64,000 nt of DNA from Alentia gelatinosa (GCA_950022655.1 OX465588.1:22864527-22928526); one strand, 5' to 3'. Counted from the first letter of the stretch, positions 1 to 14,170 are shown. The notes: generated by a model not told the origin, from the sequence alone. Program-made: numbers and translations.

Positions 1-3000
1 GCTGCCCTTTAATTGTTTACCAAGACGTGAAGTGCATGATTAAGAGTCGTTAACGCAACTGCAGCAGCTTCGCGTGCTTCGTCCGCACAATCTGTCGCCC
101 TTCCCTTTGAGAGAGTGTTTGATATATGACTCTCAGTGCTGGTTTTACGCAAGGGGGGAAGCTTTGTTTTCAGAAGAGGAATTATTCTACTTGTCAGACC
201 TTAATGAGAGACTGATCCGAGAAGCGGTCTAGGGGAAACAAGTATGATACTCTTTAAGGAGGATCTTACTGAGTCTGCTAAGCAAAAGACTCTAACAAAC
301 TCAATTAAGCTCGTGAAATTTCGAATTTTCTATGCTGGAAGAATGGGAGACTGTATTATTAAGTAATTTAAGGAATCTTCTTTAGTTTCTATAGTCGTTA
401 TTGGATAAATAGCTCACTTGTATTTTCTTAATAACGTCCTATGAGTAACCTTTCAACACTGGTGGTAACAATATATAAGCTATTTCGTCTGATAGGATTC
501 GAAGAATATGATTCATAGTAAAGTACATTTACTAAATGAAATGTACGATCCTATAACCTAAAATCCAAACCAATATCTACCCTTGTAAATAAAACACGTT
601 TGGTGCCAATGGAGGATCCCTGTCCTCTCTACTAGAGGGAACCTCTAAGTATTAAGGTAATGTGCGTAGAACGCCACATATGTCGAGGATTCAGATTAAC
701 CTTGGGCAAAAATGCGGATAGAGAAAATCGATTCATAAGTAAAATAGAAAGGATGGTCTTACTTTTAGGAGTCAGAAGGGGACTTCGACAATAGAATCAA
801 ATGATAGCAGGGAGTAGACCAAGCAATAAGAGGAAAACTCGTTCTCACGAAAAGGAAATTAAAATGTATATTGGGAAGAGAGTTAATAACCTAGTAAGTG
901 ATATATTTCAAAGATCAATTTGCAATAGCAGTCGAAGGTACTTGAACCCACCAATTTCTTTTGTTTATGTTCGATGTCGGATGGATGTTATGCTACCAAA
1001 ACAAAACTAATTGCTGGAAGAACAATGTTTAGGCGCTGAGGGTAAATAAAGATTATGGAAAGAAGTATGAAGCTGAAGAAAGTTCCCTTACTACCTAGTA
1101 GTATATGGGTTGTCGGTCTGAGTCGGGCAGTATATATATATGATGCTTGAAAGGTACACTGTATATATGTTACACACACACCTTTTTTTTACCAGTGAGT
1201 AAAATCTTCCAAAAATGAATAACCCCAAAAGATTTCCCGAGTATGGAGTAAACCCGCAACGGATATAAATAGACTCAGGAAGAAAATATTTATCATACAA
1301 TTTCTGTAAAGATATGATTCATCCTTTTGTGTTACGTTGAAGTCGGACCCCATTTCTTTCCAAATCCAATTTCCTAAATTTCTAGATATGTTGTAAAGTA
1401 TCGAAGACATAACAGCACACGGTAGCTGGTTTATAAGTCCCGTAAATAGTTTCGGGCGACCTAGACATCAAGAACATCTTGCTAATCTTAGCGTACGTAC
1501 CACATCCACCGCAAAAGTCCCAGAGTCCCTGGGAAGTACACCAGGTATCAAAATAGTTCGTGTCAATCTCAGACGAGGCTTCGGGCCTACCATAAACGTT
1601 GGTTCAGATATAGAGACGGTCGCCGTGCCGTAATATTGCATACATTAGGTATACACCTTTATGAAGGTATAGGTACTATGGAAGCACGTCAATACAGCTA
1701 TTTAGAGAAAGGTCAATGTTGTCGGTGCTCGTGGGTAGGAGGCCAGGTGTCCTTGGATCTTGTATGATCCAAAGACTCCATCCTATAACCCCAGCCCTGG
1801 AACTCCCTCTAAGACCCCTCGATCAATGATGCGATCACCTCCATAAACATCCAACTAAAATCCTCTGATATTACATGCGGCTGATCGATATGTAAATAAA
1901 CAGAAGCTAATTACTGCCGGGCTCAGTGTTCATAGTGCAGACCTGTCTCGGAGGATGACCACAAATCACATAAAAATATGAGTTATTGCTGCTGTTTGGG
2001 CAGCACTAGGGCTGCCACATTGTATGGCAATGTGAAGGCAATATAGTATTCACATAAAAGTCCCTCGGTCAGGCGTTCACGAATTAAGATGAGACATTAA
2101 TGAATATAGAATGAATTGGGTCCGTGTCTATAAGTGGTCGTGCTAAATATACTGTGTTTAATACTAGGCCAACTACGAGATTCTTTCAATGGCATTACAA
2201 TAATAATTATTATGAATAGTGGGACCCAGGGGTTGGCTCCTTAAGCAATAGAAAAAGACCTGTGAAAGCCATCTGCAAACGGCACAAGTAAGGCACTGCG
2301 GAACTAAGGAGACAAAATAATTATGATGTCTAATTTATTGTTTTTATATTGAAGGTTGGCTCTCTTGCATCCTATTTCATGGTAGCCTGTTATTCATTTG
2401 ACATGGAGCAGTGTGTTCCGACTGGTTCCATTCTATTGGACAAAGATGCCCCAAGGGTCTGATGCTCATTAGGATTAATCAGCATTCTGATTCCTAAATT
2501 TAAGCAGCTAGGACACGCATGAATGATGCAGAGCAAATCAGGAATATTATTTGAAAGAACTGAGGGTAAGGTATTCATAAAAATGGTAATTTACATGGTC
2601 TTCTTTAGCGAAACCCAAGGGATATGTTTTTCTATGTATCTATTGATCCGCTGAAGGGTATTTGCCACATATATTAAACATCTGGAGAGTTAACAGATAA
2701 TGAAGTAACTAGAGGCATTGCACGAATATATGCATTTCGAGATAAAATCCAATATTAAAATCAATTGCGTAGGTAATTGTCACTGCTCTATCGTAAACAG
2801 TATGTATGTAAGGCTTTGGTTTCTAGGGTTTTCCTAATGATATTTGATTGCATACAACTTGCAAGAACTATTTCTCTTATCTGGGAATGTGCAGAAAGCA
2901 TAATGCATACAAGTGATAAGCTAACGACATGAAATGTACAACATCCGAACCTAAATTCAGTATATCTATATGAAGGTAAACAAAAAGGACAACACTTTAA
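1..3000. other. Non-coding span, no gene recognised
   Basis: AT-rich sequence with only short, compositionally random open frames on both strands. There is a short TA run near 1131-1142. I see no splice-flanked exon, RNA gene or recognisable transposon terminus here. It may be intergenic or intronic; the window does not show which. Confidence 0.6.
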
Positions 3001-3060
3001 CCATCGGTGGTTCCCAACTGCAGATCGGTCCCGAATAATAGTCCAATGCAAACGGGCTTT
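3001..3060 (+). repeat. Solitary right end of the ACCGAT-rich DNA element family
   Basis: This segment contains ATCGGTGGTT, then ACTGCAGATCGG, then ATAGTCCAATG and CGGGCTTT, in the same order and spacing as the right terminus of the element at 43073-44057. I did not find a matching left terminus upstream, so this is a fragment, a decayed copy, or a copy whose left end I missed. The homology is by eye. Confidence 0.55.
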
Positions 3061-3218
3061 CATCGTGCACCAGCAGAGAAAATATTAGCTAGCATTTACC
3101 TGTGCCTTATTTGGATTACCCGGTCAGAGACCCATGGCATACTCTTCGGAATTGGGTAGCCTGGTGATTTCTCTCTCAATTGATTCACACGATGGGATCC
3201 ATTTACCTAATGCTGGAG

Positions 3219-3424
3219 ACACACCAAGCGAGTAACGCGGCGATTTCCGGAATCGCCAACACAAAATGTGGCGGATATGTGAGCTTATTTTTCATATTTC
3301 ACCTGAATATTGCGCAGAGATGCTAAATTATTGGTGGGAGATATTACTATGAAATAATATCGCACATACACGCAAATTTGTGTTGGCGATTCTGGAGATC
3401 GCTGCCGTTACTCGCTTGGTGTGT
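3219..3424. repeat. Foldback element with about 64-bp arms
   Basis: The left arm (3219-3281) and right arm (3361-3424) are near reverse complements. Both contain acacaccaagcgagtaacg, an AATCGCCAACACAAA block, and a more divergent GYRTATGTG-like stretch towards the loop. The roughly 80-bp loop is AT-rich. No coding capacity is seen, and the layout suits a MITE or foldback element. No target-site duplication is obvious, so the true ends may lie slightly outside these coordinates. Confidence 0.75.
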
Positions 3425-4456
3425 CCCCCGCATAATGCTGTACCATCGGAGTAATGGAACACCATAACCATCTGAGATCGGTCTTGTTGACTGCCACCGG
3501 GTGCCGTTGTCCGCCGTCTGTGACACTCTTTCAAAGCTCGCTGTTGCTAGTACACCCATTTTCCACTAAGATTTCTAACTGGTGGTGTCCTCTGGTGTCT
3601 GAAGCTTACAACTTAGATCTGTGACCTTGAACCCTTATATTTTACTCAGAGTGTCTGTTTGAAGGTAGGTAGTGTCTCTGAGGTGAATAAACGTTGTGTA
3701 TAATGATTACTTTGAGAAATAATTGAATTCTAACCGTATTACAGTCCACAAACTGTATGCTGGTGAGATCCCCATTGGGTGATAATGATGAATTGTGACT
3801 AAGCTAACATGGCTCACACTTTATATAGTGTGTCAAAACCAAAACAATGTTGCCAACGCTGTGTGTAAGGTAACCGTTATTATATCCTGGTTACGAGGGA
3901 TGATAGACCGAATACAGCGATTGTACCGACCAAGGAGATTTGTCCACTGCATTGACACGAAAACCAGTCTATATTGACTGAAGTTCATGTAGTATAAAGA
4001 TTGAAATAAAAAAACAAAAAAAACAAAAAAAACAGGGCCAGAACTGATGAACTCATCCAGAGTTGCGATAACGTGAAGTCAAAGATTACTAATATTTTTG
4101 GACTCTATCTGCAGGGTGTCAGAATCGGAATAAATGATACCAGATACTGCCAGGGTGTTGCTGTTATGCCTATTTTCACCATAATTCAACAATAATCAGC
4201 AAAGGATTGTTGTCGATGCCTCCAGAACAAAGGCAACAGTGGAATTGTAATTTACATATCAAATCTGTGAATATCATTCCTATACATCATTGTACACTAC
4301 TTGTTTTGAAAGTGTATATATGGTAGGCCTATGTATCTTGAGATATCGATTATGGCAAAACCTGGGATGTCAATAAATCAAATTTATTACGACCGTACTT
4401 TGATCTGAGTGAAAATAGTACATAACGACTTATTAGATAAAACCAGTGACAAACGT
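3425..4456. other. Non-coding span with an A-rich tract
   Basis: No gene recognised. An A-rich tract of the (CAAAAAAA) type at about 4004-4034 could be the tail of an old retroelement on the plus strand, but no conserved body was recognised upstream of it. Confidence 0.5.
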
Positions 4457-4672
4457 GAAATGTCAATGAATGCACTATCTTCCAAAATATATCAAATGTC
4501 GTATTCGTGTAATTGCCTGTTGCGAAAATGTTTCGATCAATAGATAATATATTTCTTAAGTTAAGAAATGTCAATGAATGCACTATCTTCCAAAATATAT
4601 CAAATGTCGTATTCGTGTAATTGCCTGTTGCGAAAATGTTTCGATCAATAAATAATATATTTCTTAAGTTAA
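4457..4672. repeat. Near-perfect tandem duplication of 108 bp
   Basis: Two head-to-tail copies, 4457-4564 and 4565-4672. The only difference I see is G at 4543 against A at 4651. Both begin gaaatgtcaatgaatgc and end ttcttaagttaa. One mismatch in 108 bp points to a recent duplication or an assembly artefact. Neither copy contains a recognisable gene. Confidence 0.95.
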
Positions 4673-5539
4673 TAAAGCTCTAGATGAAACTCTGTAAGGT
4701 TTTTTTTCTCAATAGTGGCCTCCTCACCTGAATCCTGGTGTTCTACTAACAGTCACTTAACTGCCTTACCATTGCTACAACCCGGGTAAATCGGGCTGCA
4801 CGAGGAAACACTGGTTTAGGAGGAGCGGAACAAACATCCCATCCACACTACGCTACAGTATCATCCAAGCGTACCAGGCATTCCGGTTAGAGAATGGAAA
4901 GAGAAGCCAAGCAAGACATGTACAATCATAGGAAATGATGCATGGGACGTAGAAAATATGCTCTATCATGCAACAATAAAGGCTGGTGAGGATTACAAAG
5001 GACTGGTAAGAAAAGGAAGTTGGGTTACAATTCGTAAAAGATTGTTTATGATGTGCGACCGGATTAACAGATATTTATTGGAAATTCTAAATAAAACGGT
5101 TCTCGAAACTCAACTAGTGTGTCCATAAATTATTTCACATTCACAAATCTCACTGCTCTCAGCGGAACTATAATTATAAAACAGTGGATTAATGTAACAT
5201 TCTCGAACATTTTCAAATTCTGTTTTCTGAAATCTATTTTCTCTTTCCTTTGGCGACTTATATTTGGAATGATGAATAATAAAGGCAACATTACCATGAT
5301 TTTGGTCTGCATTTTCGTCCTATCCTTGTAGTTGGCACTACGCAATATCCCCGCATTGACTAGGATATTACTACGCGCCAACTATGCGGAGAATACGACA
5401 ACGCAGATCAAATCATGGTAACCAATATAAGATTTATATTTATTACCATAGAGTTGTAAGAATGACTGCTCATTTCATAACCTTGTCATCATGAAAATAC
5501 TCGTGAGTGTGTTCCAGTCACAGGGTTAATCTATACATC
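4673..5539. other. Non-coding span, nothing recognised
   Basis: AT-rich sequence with overlapping short open frames on both strands around 5119-5381. None shows protein-family features or convincing splice context. Confidence 0.5.
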
Positions 5540-6120
5540 ATAAATAGATGATACGACTACTGTAGCAAAACGCGAGTCGTACACAAAAATAGGCCGAGGA
5601 AATGGTCTACTGCCAGACCATACACCCGAGTGGAGATAGTAACACCTCCACACAAAGAATCCTCCCCCAAAGATTCGGGAACAAGGCCGCACAGCTGTGA
5701 CGTCATCAGCCTGTGCAACGGATCCGAAGGGAAATCCCATCTCTTCAATTATTCCCATATTGGCATCATTATTGGCACTGCGCTCAGTGAGTGGGCCTGG
5801 CCGACTTACCTTGTATAGTATGGGGTTAGTGAAGGCCATTATCCGACATAGGCTGTGGCGGAGGAAAAAAAGGGAAAGAGGGCAGGATGTAGTCCCAGAG
5901 ACCCAGATTTGCAGATGTGTCTTCCTAGGCTTAATCGATTGGGTGGTCGCGAGGGGGGTGTGCTGGAAGATGGAGAGGGAAGGGGAGGGGGCTGTAGCCA
6001 GTATCCCGTGGGACGGAACCCAGACACCCTCGGCCTTTGTGACACGGTATAGATCCCGCAAACTCCCTCGCTGAGTCGTAGTGAGCAGCTCTGTGGTGTC
6101 TGAGCAGCTCCCAGCTAAAG
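5540..6120. other. GC-rich island with G-run cluster
   Basis: This segment is markedly richer in GC and CpG than its flanks. It carries a CRE-like tgacgtca at 5699-5706 and closely spaced G runs between 5953 and 5991. Long open frames exist on both strands (up to 176 codons), as expected where stop codons are rare. None contains a recognisable domain and no frame is clearly preferred. It could be a promoter or exon-bearing segment of a host gene. Confidence 0.35.
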
Positions 6121-8784
6121 TACTTCTCTAGCGTCCTACATGCAGTGGATCTAAATAGATTTAACACTCCTCATCCTTTTTGCAGTTTTGCTCCTTATCT
6201 TTTAGATTATTTATATTACAACGCCTATGTAATACCTGAAGAACCTGTAGTGCTATTGTACCAGAGGAATACCACAAGAGAACTATGAAAAGGGTGTTTT
6301 GAATATAGTGTAAGCACCTTCTGTTTTGCAAGTAAATGCACACGTTTTCATAGATAATCAATAAATCGTCAATGAAGATTCACATGTGTCTCAAAGAGCT
6401 CGATAATCTTATTTTATTTTTGAGAGAGAAGAGGATGCATTGCTTATGATGACATCGATATAAGTGCGTGCATTTAACTGTATTATAGGATCATGAATCT
6501 TTACCCCTAGATAACGGATATCCTTTTTTTTATCACAATGGGCTGACCTCACTGTATTGTTAGATGAGTAGGCATGAAATACTGCTAAAGCTGTATGATA
6601 CTTTAGTTCAACTTGGCGCTACCTCGGCCTCTTAAAGACCACCAATAGGGAGTACCACCTAACATCTTTGTGCAGTAGTGTTACAATTAAAACGAATATT
6701 TGAATAACTCATTTTTAGGGAGGTTTTAGTCGCTATGTAATAGAGGTTTCCCACACAAGGAATTTAAAGACGATGAAAGGGTTTCATCTGATGTTCGGCA
6801 AGGTATGAGGTGTGCAGCGAGGGTTAAGGAGTTCCGTGGTATGGACGTTCTTGACTTAGATTTACCCCAATTAGAAAACACCCACCGCGCTTACAAAAGG
6901 AAAAGAAAATAATGAAATGAGATAAAATACGGGAATATACGATGACATGAAATGCCTTTCCCATTGTTCTCGAGATGATCCTTTTTATGGAATAGATCGG
7001 AACGAAAGGAAATCGCGGAGCATTCCTTGGAATTATTGAGATATATAAGATACTTGAACCTGAATCTCCTTTTCAGACACTATATTTCCCTTCCCCCATT
7101 GATAGACTCAGGTAACTAGGAGTTGTTATTTCTTAGCCGAAATCTGATAGCCGTAAGGGAGGCTTATTACCAACTCAAATAACATGTATCTCAGAACCCG
7201 GCAAATATTTGGATGAATTACCATGGAAATGATATAGATATGCAACGGATATGCAATTTGATATCCTTAAGTAAATTTAGCGAGAGGGTTTGAATATGCA
7301 TTCTCAAAGTACTTCCATAGTTGAATGCTAAACATTGTGTACAAGTAGAATTAATTGTTCGTGCTATATATTCATTCTTTCTGCTTAACATATTATTCAG
7401 AGTAATATCACTCTATCTTGATGATGGCGACCCCTGCCCTCTACATACCTGACATATATCCCCTCCCGTCTAATGAAAATGCCTATTTTCGTAGAATGTA
7501 TAACCCTAAATGGTGTACAGATGAGTCAGAATGTTCTATAAAGCCAAAGCTTTCCAGGTCAACGAGCATTATTATCATGCAAATCCACCCAACACGATTC
7601 CTGCATGAATCCTAGCTGTAAGTGTCATAAAGTTGTACTCGGTCTTACAATAGCAGCTTGAATCCACCTAAAGGGACTATGGACCTACAACATCCTAATG
7701 AAGATACTAATTGCAGACGTATCCCCGTGATTAAGGAACGTCTTCGCAGTCGAGTGGATAGAATCATGCCGACGTCGCTATGGCAGGCTATGTGTCAGTG
7801 ACACACTTTTTAGTAAGTCAGTCTGACACCTTGACAAGCAATTCCTCACCACCCTGATTATCATAAAATTCACCACCACCAGGCTTTTCTCATGTGATGG
7901 GATTCAACGTCCTTCTGTGCATACATAGTATGTGACGTTTTCAGGTTAAGCTGCGGAGGCATGGAGAGGCTTTTATTTTACATCTCCTGTTGTTTTGATG
8001 TGATATAATGGCTTGAATTTTAATGGCTTTTATCTGTGTGGTCATCTGATCTGCTCACATCGTGTTTTACCATTGTATTTAATTATTTGCTGATATTCGC
8101 ATGTCATATGTGTTAGGAGGCTTGCAGTAAACAATCCCACTCTGCCATTTCAATAAGAATGATAGATCTATGGATAATCTCGCAACGCGTTGTGCTATGT
8201 CGGTAACGCCTCGAGGTGTAGAGAGGATGAGGCACAACAAGATTAATTAGTAGGAAGTCAGTAAGGGGCGCTAGTTTCTACGTGTTTCCTGCACTTCGTC
8301 CTATTGCCCAACATTCATTCTGCCCCCTGCACATTGACTGACGTTGTTATGATGTATTTGTGAAAAGCAAATCTTTCTTTATTTGCTCTTAGCTGGATTG
8401 ATATTGGGCCAGTACTAAAACTGGATGTAATTCATAATTATATCTCTTGAAAATAGCTCTTTAATTGATCTCAAGTTTCCCAATTTAAATGGTCGTGATA
8501 TCATTATGAAATAGTGTCTGTATGTTTATAGAAATGGAGACTGACAGAGTATAGATGCCATTTTAAAGGATACCAGTGAACCTGGAATTGTTGTAATGAA
8601 TCTAGCTTGCATAATTTGTTGTCTAATCTCGGACTAAAGACTGAATACGGATTCGATCGTGTAAATAGATTCATTAGATGAGTTAGGGTTGATCCATCAG
8701 AGCAGTACCAACAATTGTGAGCTACATGTGGTAAAGCTCGGGGAATCTCAGTTGAACGTAGAAAAGTCATTAACCAACAAAAGA
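6121..8784. other. Non-coding span, nothing recognised
   Basis: AT-rich, with scattered short open frames and no recognisable domain, RNA gene, terminal repeat or tandem array. Confidence 0.5.
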
Positions 8785-9103
8785 GCATATAATAAGCTGG
8801 CAATACTATCGTAAAACTTGATGAGGTTTAATCTTGTCCACCGTATTCCACGACTGCAGTTTGGCATAGTGACTTCATGAGGCGAAGCCGAGTGAAGTCC
8901 GGAGCCGAAACGTCAGGAGTGGAATGGGGTTTTGATTATATCCTACCCCGTCTCCTCGATTTTGATATATTACGTGATAACAATGCTGTATGCCACTAGT
9001 GGCATATAAAACTCCGTATGCCAGTCAGCGTGGCATACGGAAACCCAATGTTAAGCCTATGGGATTTTATATTAGGGGTAGGATAAAGCTTATTATGTAC
9101 CTG
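8785..9103. mobile_element. Two-module foldback element, copy 1 (order B-A)
   Basis: Module B is a long imperfect hairpin (about 8815-8938) with the asymmetric centre GAGGCGAAGCCGAG at 8879-8892, flanked by acttca and tgaagt. Module A is 8940-9084, exactly 145 bp, beginning atcctacccc and ending ggggtaggat, with internal hairpins built on ATGCCACTAGTGGCAT and GTATGCCA/TGGCATAC. The outer edges carry an inverted repeat, gcatataataagct (8785-8798) against agcttattatgtac (9087-9100). There is no coding capacity, so any mobility must depend on proteins supplied in trans. Not assigned to a named superfamily. Confidence 0.85.
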
Positions 9104-12100
9104 TAAGCTGGTGGCGTCCAATTGTCTACAGATAGATCATGGTCTCTAACTCCACCTTCGTACTGAGCCACCCTGCTCATCTACCGCAACCTTGACCTTT
9201 GCGTGGTGCTGTTTCCAGGTGTAGAGGAAATTAGCCCGTCGTGGCTCCTCAGAGAGTAGATAGGGTCTGGCAATACACCCAGCTTAGGTGACCTATCATG
9301 CGACGCCTAGTCCAGCTAGGTTGAAATAGGTTGACATGGAGAAGGGTTGTATGTCACTAACAACGTGCATCTCTACTTCAAGTATACTAACGTGAATGCA
9401 ACCCTTAAAGGCTCGGGTGAGAAACGATGTGCGTGTACATACTAACGGTGCAGAGATGATATTACAGTGCAACAAAAAGAACAATAAAAACCTACAAAAA
9501 ACAGAAGGCTATACATACAAGGACACTGCGAAATGGTTTCCAGATTCGCTAAAAAGGGGCATTCAGTAGAAAAGATACCGAGGTGCATGTTGCCTATAAC
9601 CTGATTCTGTAGGAAATTGTAAGACATTTTGTAGAAATAATCAGCGAGAACAACAGGAAGTCAACATTAGTCCAATTCATCATATAAACATCTTGTCGCC
9701 CTTTCCCGAAATTCTATTAGCGCCAAGTCCAAGACAATTATTACTATATACCTTTATGTAAATTTCTATCAGATACTGCCTGCTGTTCCCCATATCTTAT
9801 TTGTCGCTTTTGTGTGCACTAACTCACACGTTCTCATGCTTTAGCTCATATTGGTGCGCACTAAGTCATGTTAATTTTTCTACTATTGGAAGATTGAAAG
9901 TGTTGAACTGACAACTCTGTGAGTAAGGAATATGACGTTTTCTCCCAAATGATTTTCAGGTATTTAGTGATAAGAGAATACTGACTAAGGATATTTGTCT
10001 GGGTTATGTAACACGATTTTTGTCTTTCTATAGCTGGGGTTGAAAACCGAGGGGACCTACGAATGAACAAGAAACAAGCGATGTCACCCATACATGAATC
10101 ATACACTGTAGCCTTCTTATTATATACCTTGAAGTGTTGACAATTATTCAGAATTTCACCTTCAGGTATTACCAACTTAGTCGGGTAAAGCATGATGGTG
10201 GTGAACCATATCCTTCATATCCACGTGTTTTTAGACAGAAAGATAAGTCTGCTATATGATGTAACACACGTCTTATTTCTTTTATAATGTGTAAATCATT
10301 GATTTCTTTTATCAGCGTATCGATGTTATAACCATATAGGGCACATAGGAATTGCTAATTCTGCCATAATCCGCAATGAATCTGTAAGATAGTACCACTG
10401 TAGACGGGGGACAGCCACTATTTTCTGCTGTCATAATCTGTAAACAATACATGAGACGAGACTAAAACGCTATTATAGCAAACCCAAAAAATAAATTTTT
10501 GATAAAATCCATTGAAAACTTTCGTTTTTAGAGTCGTTGGACAAGATGACTGCCTCCATGACACAATAACTAGTTCCCTATAGACTACTGTATTAAGCTG
10601 TATCGTGATTAGAATAGTGATATTATACCAGTGAATTTTCAAAGGAAAATGCGTTGGCCATTTTGTATTTGTTTGACGAGTCGCAGTGCTTCATTATACA
10701 CGTACCTTGTCAACAATATGATTCATCATACGCTCCAATATGATATATCACAATTACTTAGGGACTGTTAATATGCGACTTTGATCATAGGTATATGATG
10801 GCTATAAGATCTGGCTGAGGGTAAAGGAATCTTATTGGCTCTTGCTTTTTCAGTCATTTCCACTTCCCTTGGCCAGAGGGCTTGGGCCGTCCAAAAATAC
10901 GGAACAACTACAAACCAAAGATATTGTTCGCCCTACTCCAGATTTTTCATGATACACTCGTACCTAAAAAGTTAAGAAAACATATTCATGATCATGCATT
11001 CTGGATTTTTTTGGCGGCCTTTTCCTATAAAGACGTCTCCTTCACAACAAAAATCCCAATCTCCTGTTTTCAGCATTAATTCCAGGCCCGTTAAAATCTA
11101 GCTGGTAAATAGCGAGCACATAACGGATCTTAGGAGATATTCAAGACACATGTAACTTGCGTAGTTCATCGTTGATGGCACAGGGTGGTCGAATCGTTCA
11201 TGGAAATGAAGGCAATAATAAAGTCTACCATACCGATTTAAACAGCATATTATTTTTCTGTGTTTCCGCCGTGAGAGATGAATAGACACAAACAAATAAC
11301 CCTTTCCAATCTAATCTTTCACCTGAACACTGTGAATATTAAATGGCATTGTATGATTTAGGTTATTTCGGTAATGATTTTCTAATTGGATTACTGACTC
11401 CACCAAGTGAATTGCAACTTTATTCAGTGTCTATTTACATTTGGTGACAATAAGTTTCTCTGAAAATATTCAAATATCCTTACCAGAATCTGAAAATAGT
11501 CAGAATCTGAATAAGTTTCGCAAGCTCTCTTTTTTCCTCTCTCTACTTGAGCCTTACATAATGATATTGTTAAATTATTAGATACAACAACCTATCTGTG
11601 TTGAATATTCTCTCAAATATCATATTTGTAAACTGTAAAAGGAAGCGGTTGCTATCATAGGGTATATAAGGTGATTTGAACTCGATATATAGACGAGTAT
11701 AATTTAATAAATCAAATGTAATCTAATAAAACTATATCACTGCTCTTGCTGACCTAGGCTCCACTTCAAATCGAATTCCTAGTTTCTTCTATTTCATTTC
11801 AAAGAATCAGGCTCATACAAAATGAAATCCTATGGTATCATTACCTGGGAATGCTTTTACGCATTATCCGGTTGGTTCTCAGTTGAGAATGCCTTTAGGC
11901 ATGTTCTGGCCTGAAACGGTTAAAACTAGATTTTAGGGTATTAAACTAAAACGCCTTGGGGCCTCATTTAAGTGTTTCTTGCTAATGCCCTGAGGGGATT
12001 TGGCCTGCTGAAAGGGTGAAAAAACACGATTCTCTGGAATTACGTATCTTTTTAGCCAATGTTAACCATGTTTAGGGCTTGTGTGTGGGTCACTCAAAAA

Positions 12101-12450
12101 GTAGATCCGTTCCATGGATTCATTCGGCAACGAAAACAGCCCCCCATCCAACTTCAAAATCAACGCTCAATTCTATCGAACAATGAAGATGCATTACCTG
12201 GCCATTTCGATGTGGCTACTTTTAACAGTGACAGTTTATGAGTGTATGCATGGTGTAGCGCTAGCGAACAGGTATTGGAGATAGATATTTGAACCATGGG
12301 GTATATATGTTTTGAACTTTAACCATAAGAACAAAAACGCACCAATAGGCTTCCATTTTCACCCCAACCCTCTCAGCCCAATAGTCTGTATTTGATGTTG
12401 TTGTGTTTCCTCTTGCCGACGAAGCACACACCCATCCTATGCAACCAGTA
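9104..12450. other. Non-coding span, nothing recognised
   Basis: AT-rich; short open frames only. A tattatataccttga motif at about 10118 resembles the outer terminus of the two-module elements, but I see no associated hairpin. Confidence 0.5.
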
Positions 12451-13375
12451 CAAAGGTTTCCACCTGACGACGGATTATCTGTTCAATATGTATAGAACCT
12501 AACAAGCCTAAACATTAACCCTCCCTAAACTAGACCAGAATGTACACATTTCCCAAGAATAATAGCTGGGTTTCTAAATGGGCATGTAGGGTAAAATAGA
12601 AAACTCGGTGGCAGTGAGACAAATTTTCGATGAAAATGGAGGGGTCACCGAAAAATGTATGTTCACTGCCAGTTGATTACCTCTCTGCGATTAGACTCCA
12701 ATGCGAAATGGGCGTTTACGATTTATTCCAGATGAAAATTCAAACATGATTAAATGTTGATGGCTAATCGGGAGCATCATATTGTATTCTGCCGGGAAAA
12801 TCACTCTCACATGTGAGATACACAACAGAGAATTATGAAATACAGGAATTGAGTAGGAGACACATAGCACAGTTGCACCACAAATATGATGATTCTCCCT
12901 TAAGTTGAAGTGCCTCAAATAAATCATTTTATAGTTTCACTTGAAACCGAGTCTTTAGTATCTGGAAACAAATACAATGTTGTTCTATGTATGCTGTTAA
13001 AACATTTATTCATAATCATGCAATATTTCCTGAATCATAATGCACTACATATTTAGAAATAAAAGAGCTACTTCAAGATCTGCATTAGTGTGTCGTGGGC
13101 GACAGCGGGACCATGATCACCTTTTTTAGACCTGAAAACCCATTACGATGTGTGGAGAAGTGGCTTGTCTAGACATTTGTCTACGATACGGACCTTTCCG
13201 ATTAGTCTACGATTTTGACTTTTTGTATCGGAGCCATATTGGTAAGTCTAAATTTCTATCTTAGTAGGTTGACGCAGGGCCTTACCCATTTTGCTTCTAC
13301 CTGATGACTATTTCACCAAAAGAATCGGTCGGTGCCATAATCAGTGGTCATAATCGGCCGGTGGAAAAGCCGCAA
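12451..13375. mobile_element. Decayed DNA transposon relic (TIR family 2, copy 1)
   Basis: The left end reads aggtttccacctgacgac and the right end is ccggtggaaaagccgcaa, imperfect inverted repeats of each other. TA dinucleotides flank the ends (12449-12450 and 13376-13377). Termini and internal landmarks, including attaaccctccct at about 12514 and a right-subterminal TCGG-rich segment, are shared with the element at 45419-46251. No transposase frame survives. A TA duplication is typical of the Tc1/mariner group, but TA is too short to be decisive here. A second left-end-like block at about 13290 suggests a rearranged or nested copy. Confidence 0.6.
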
Positions 13376-14170
13376 TATATAACCTCCTGTACCATCATCT
13401 CATTTTAGCGTTACCTGTCATCCCATTGCTAGCTGTCTCCACGTCCTACTGTTCTTACCACCACCACGTTTTTTATCCCTGCCATCTGGTTCCCGTTTCC
13501 TATAGTCCCGTAGTGGGACTGCCAAATATCCCGACGCCTTAATCCCGAGTCATTCTCAGTCCCATATACCAGCAGAGTCTGCCCGCGCAATGTCCCTCCT
13601 GTATATCACACCACAGGGTCTTATATATGTAATCTCAACACCATTGCTCATATCACATTATTCCTCTGATAGGCTGAAGTATTGCTTGTTCAACCTACAC
13701 CTTTTTACTCTAGGTGGTAGCATTCGACGGCCGCTTACTTCCCCAGTCAGCAGCCTTTATATATTGTCAATTACTTCGACAAATTGTCCTTCAGAATGCA
13801 AAGCAACGCGAGTCTCTGTACCACAGGTATGCGCACTGGGAATGTTGCCATCATACACCGCCTACTATTTCACTAACATTTGTTCTATTGCAAGTTGTTC
13901 TATCACTAACCTACCCGTTACTATCTGTCGCTATGGTTATCGGTGGCAATCACACTTCACATCGCCCAACCACCAGCTGGCCCATAACCACCTTGTGCCG
14001 TTGCCATCTATCACACCAACGGGACTAGATTTCTAACATCATTGGTCGCACCACGAAGCATTCACCTTCCATTTACCTCATTTTACTACATCATACGATC
14101 TTTGGTCACAGTGCCAGTAGAGCACCAACCGTCCCACTGCGCCCTCTAAAGCCTACAAGACGGCGATCAC
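13376..14170 (+). other. Pyrimidine-biased stretch
   Basis: The plus strand is visibly rich in C and T, with many CCA, CAC and TCC steps, compared with flanking AT-rich DNA. Two overlapping plus-strand open frames (13590-14036 and 13714-14028) are explained by this bias. Neither shows a domain or a consistent start and splice context, so I do not call a gene. Confidence 0.4.

Noticed and set aside
5531..6061. 176-codon minus-strand open frame
   Set aside because: It lies in a GC-rich island where all frames are long. Opposite-strand frames are equally open and no domain is recognised.
8870..8915. Hammerhead ribozyme suggested by a GAAAC next to GTC in the hairpin
   Set aside because: The conserved CTGATGA core box is missing and the other copies lack the GAAAC sequence.
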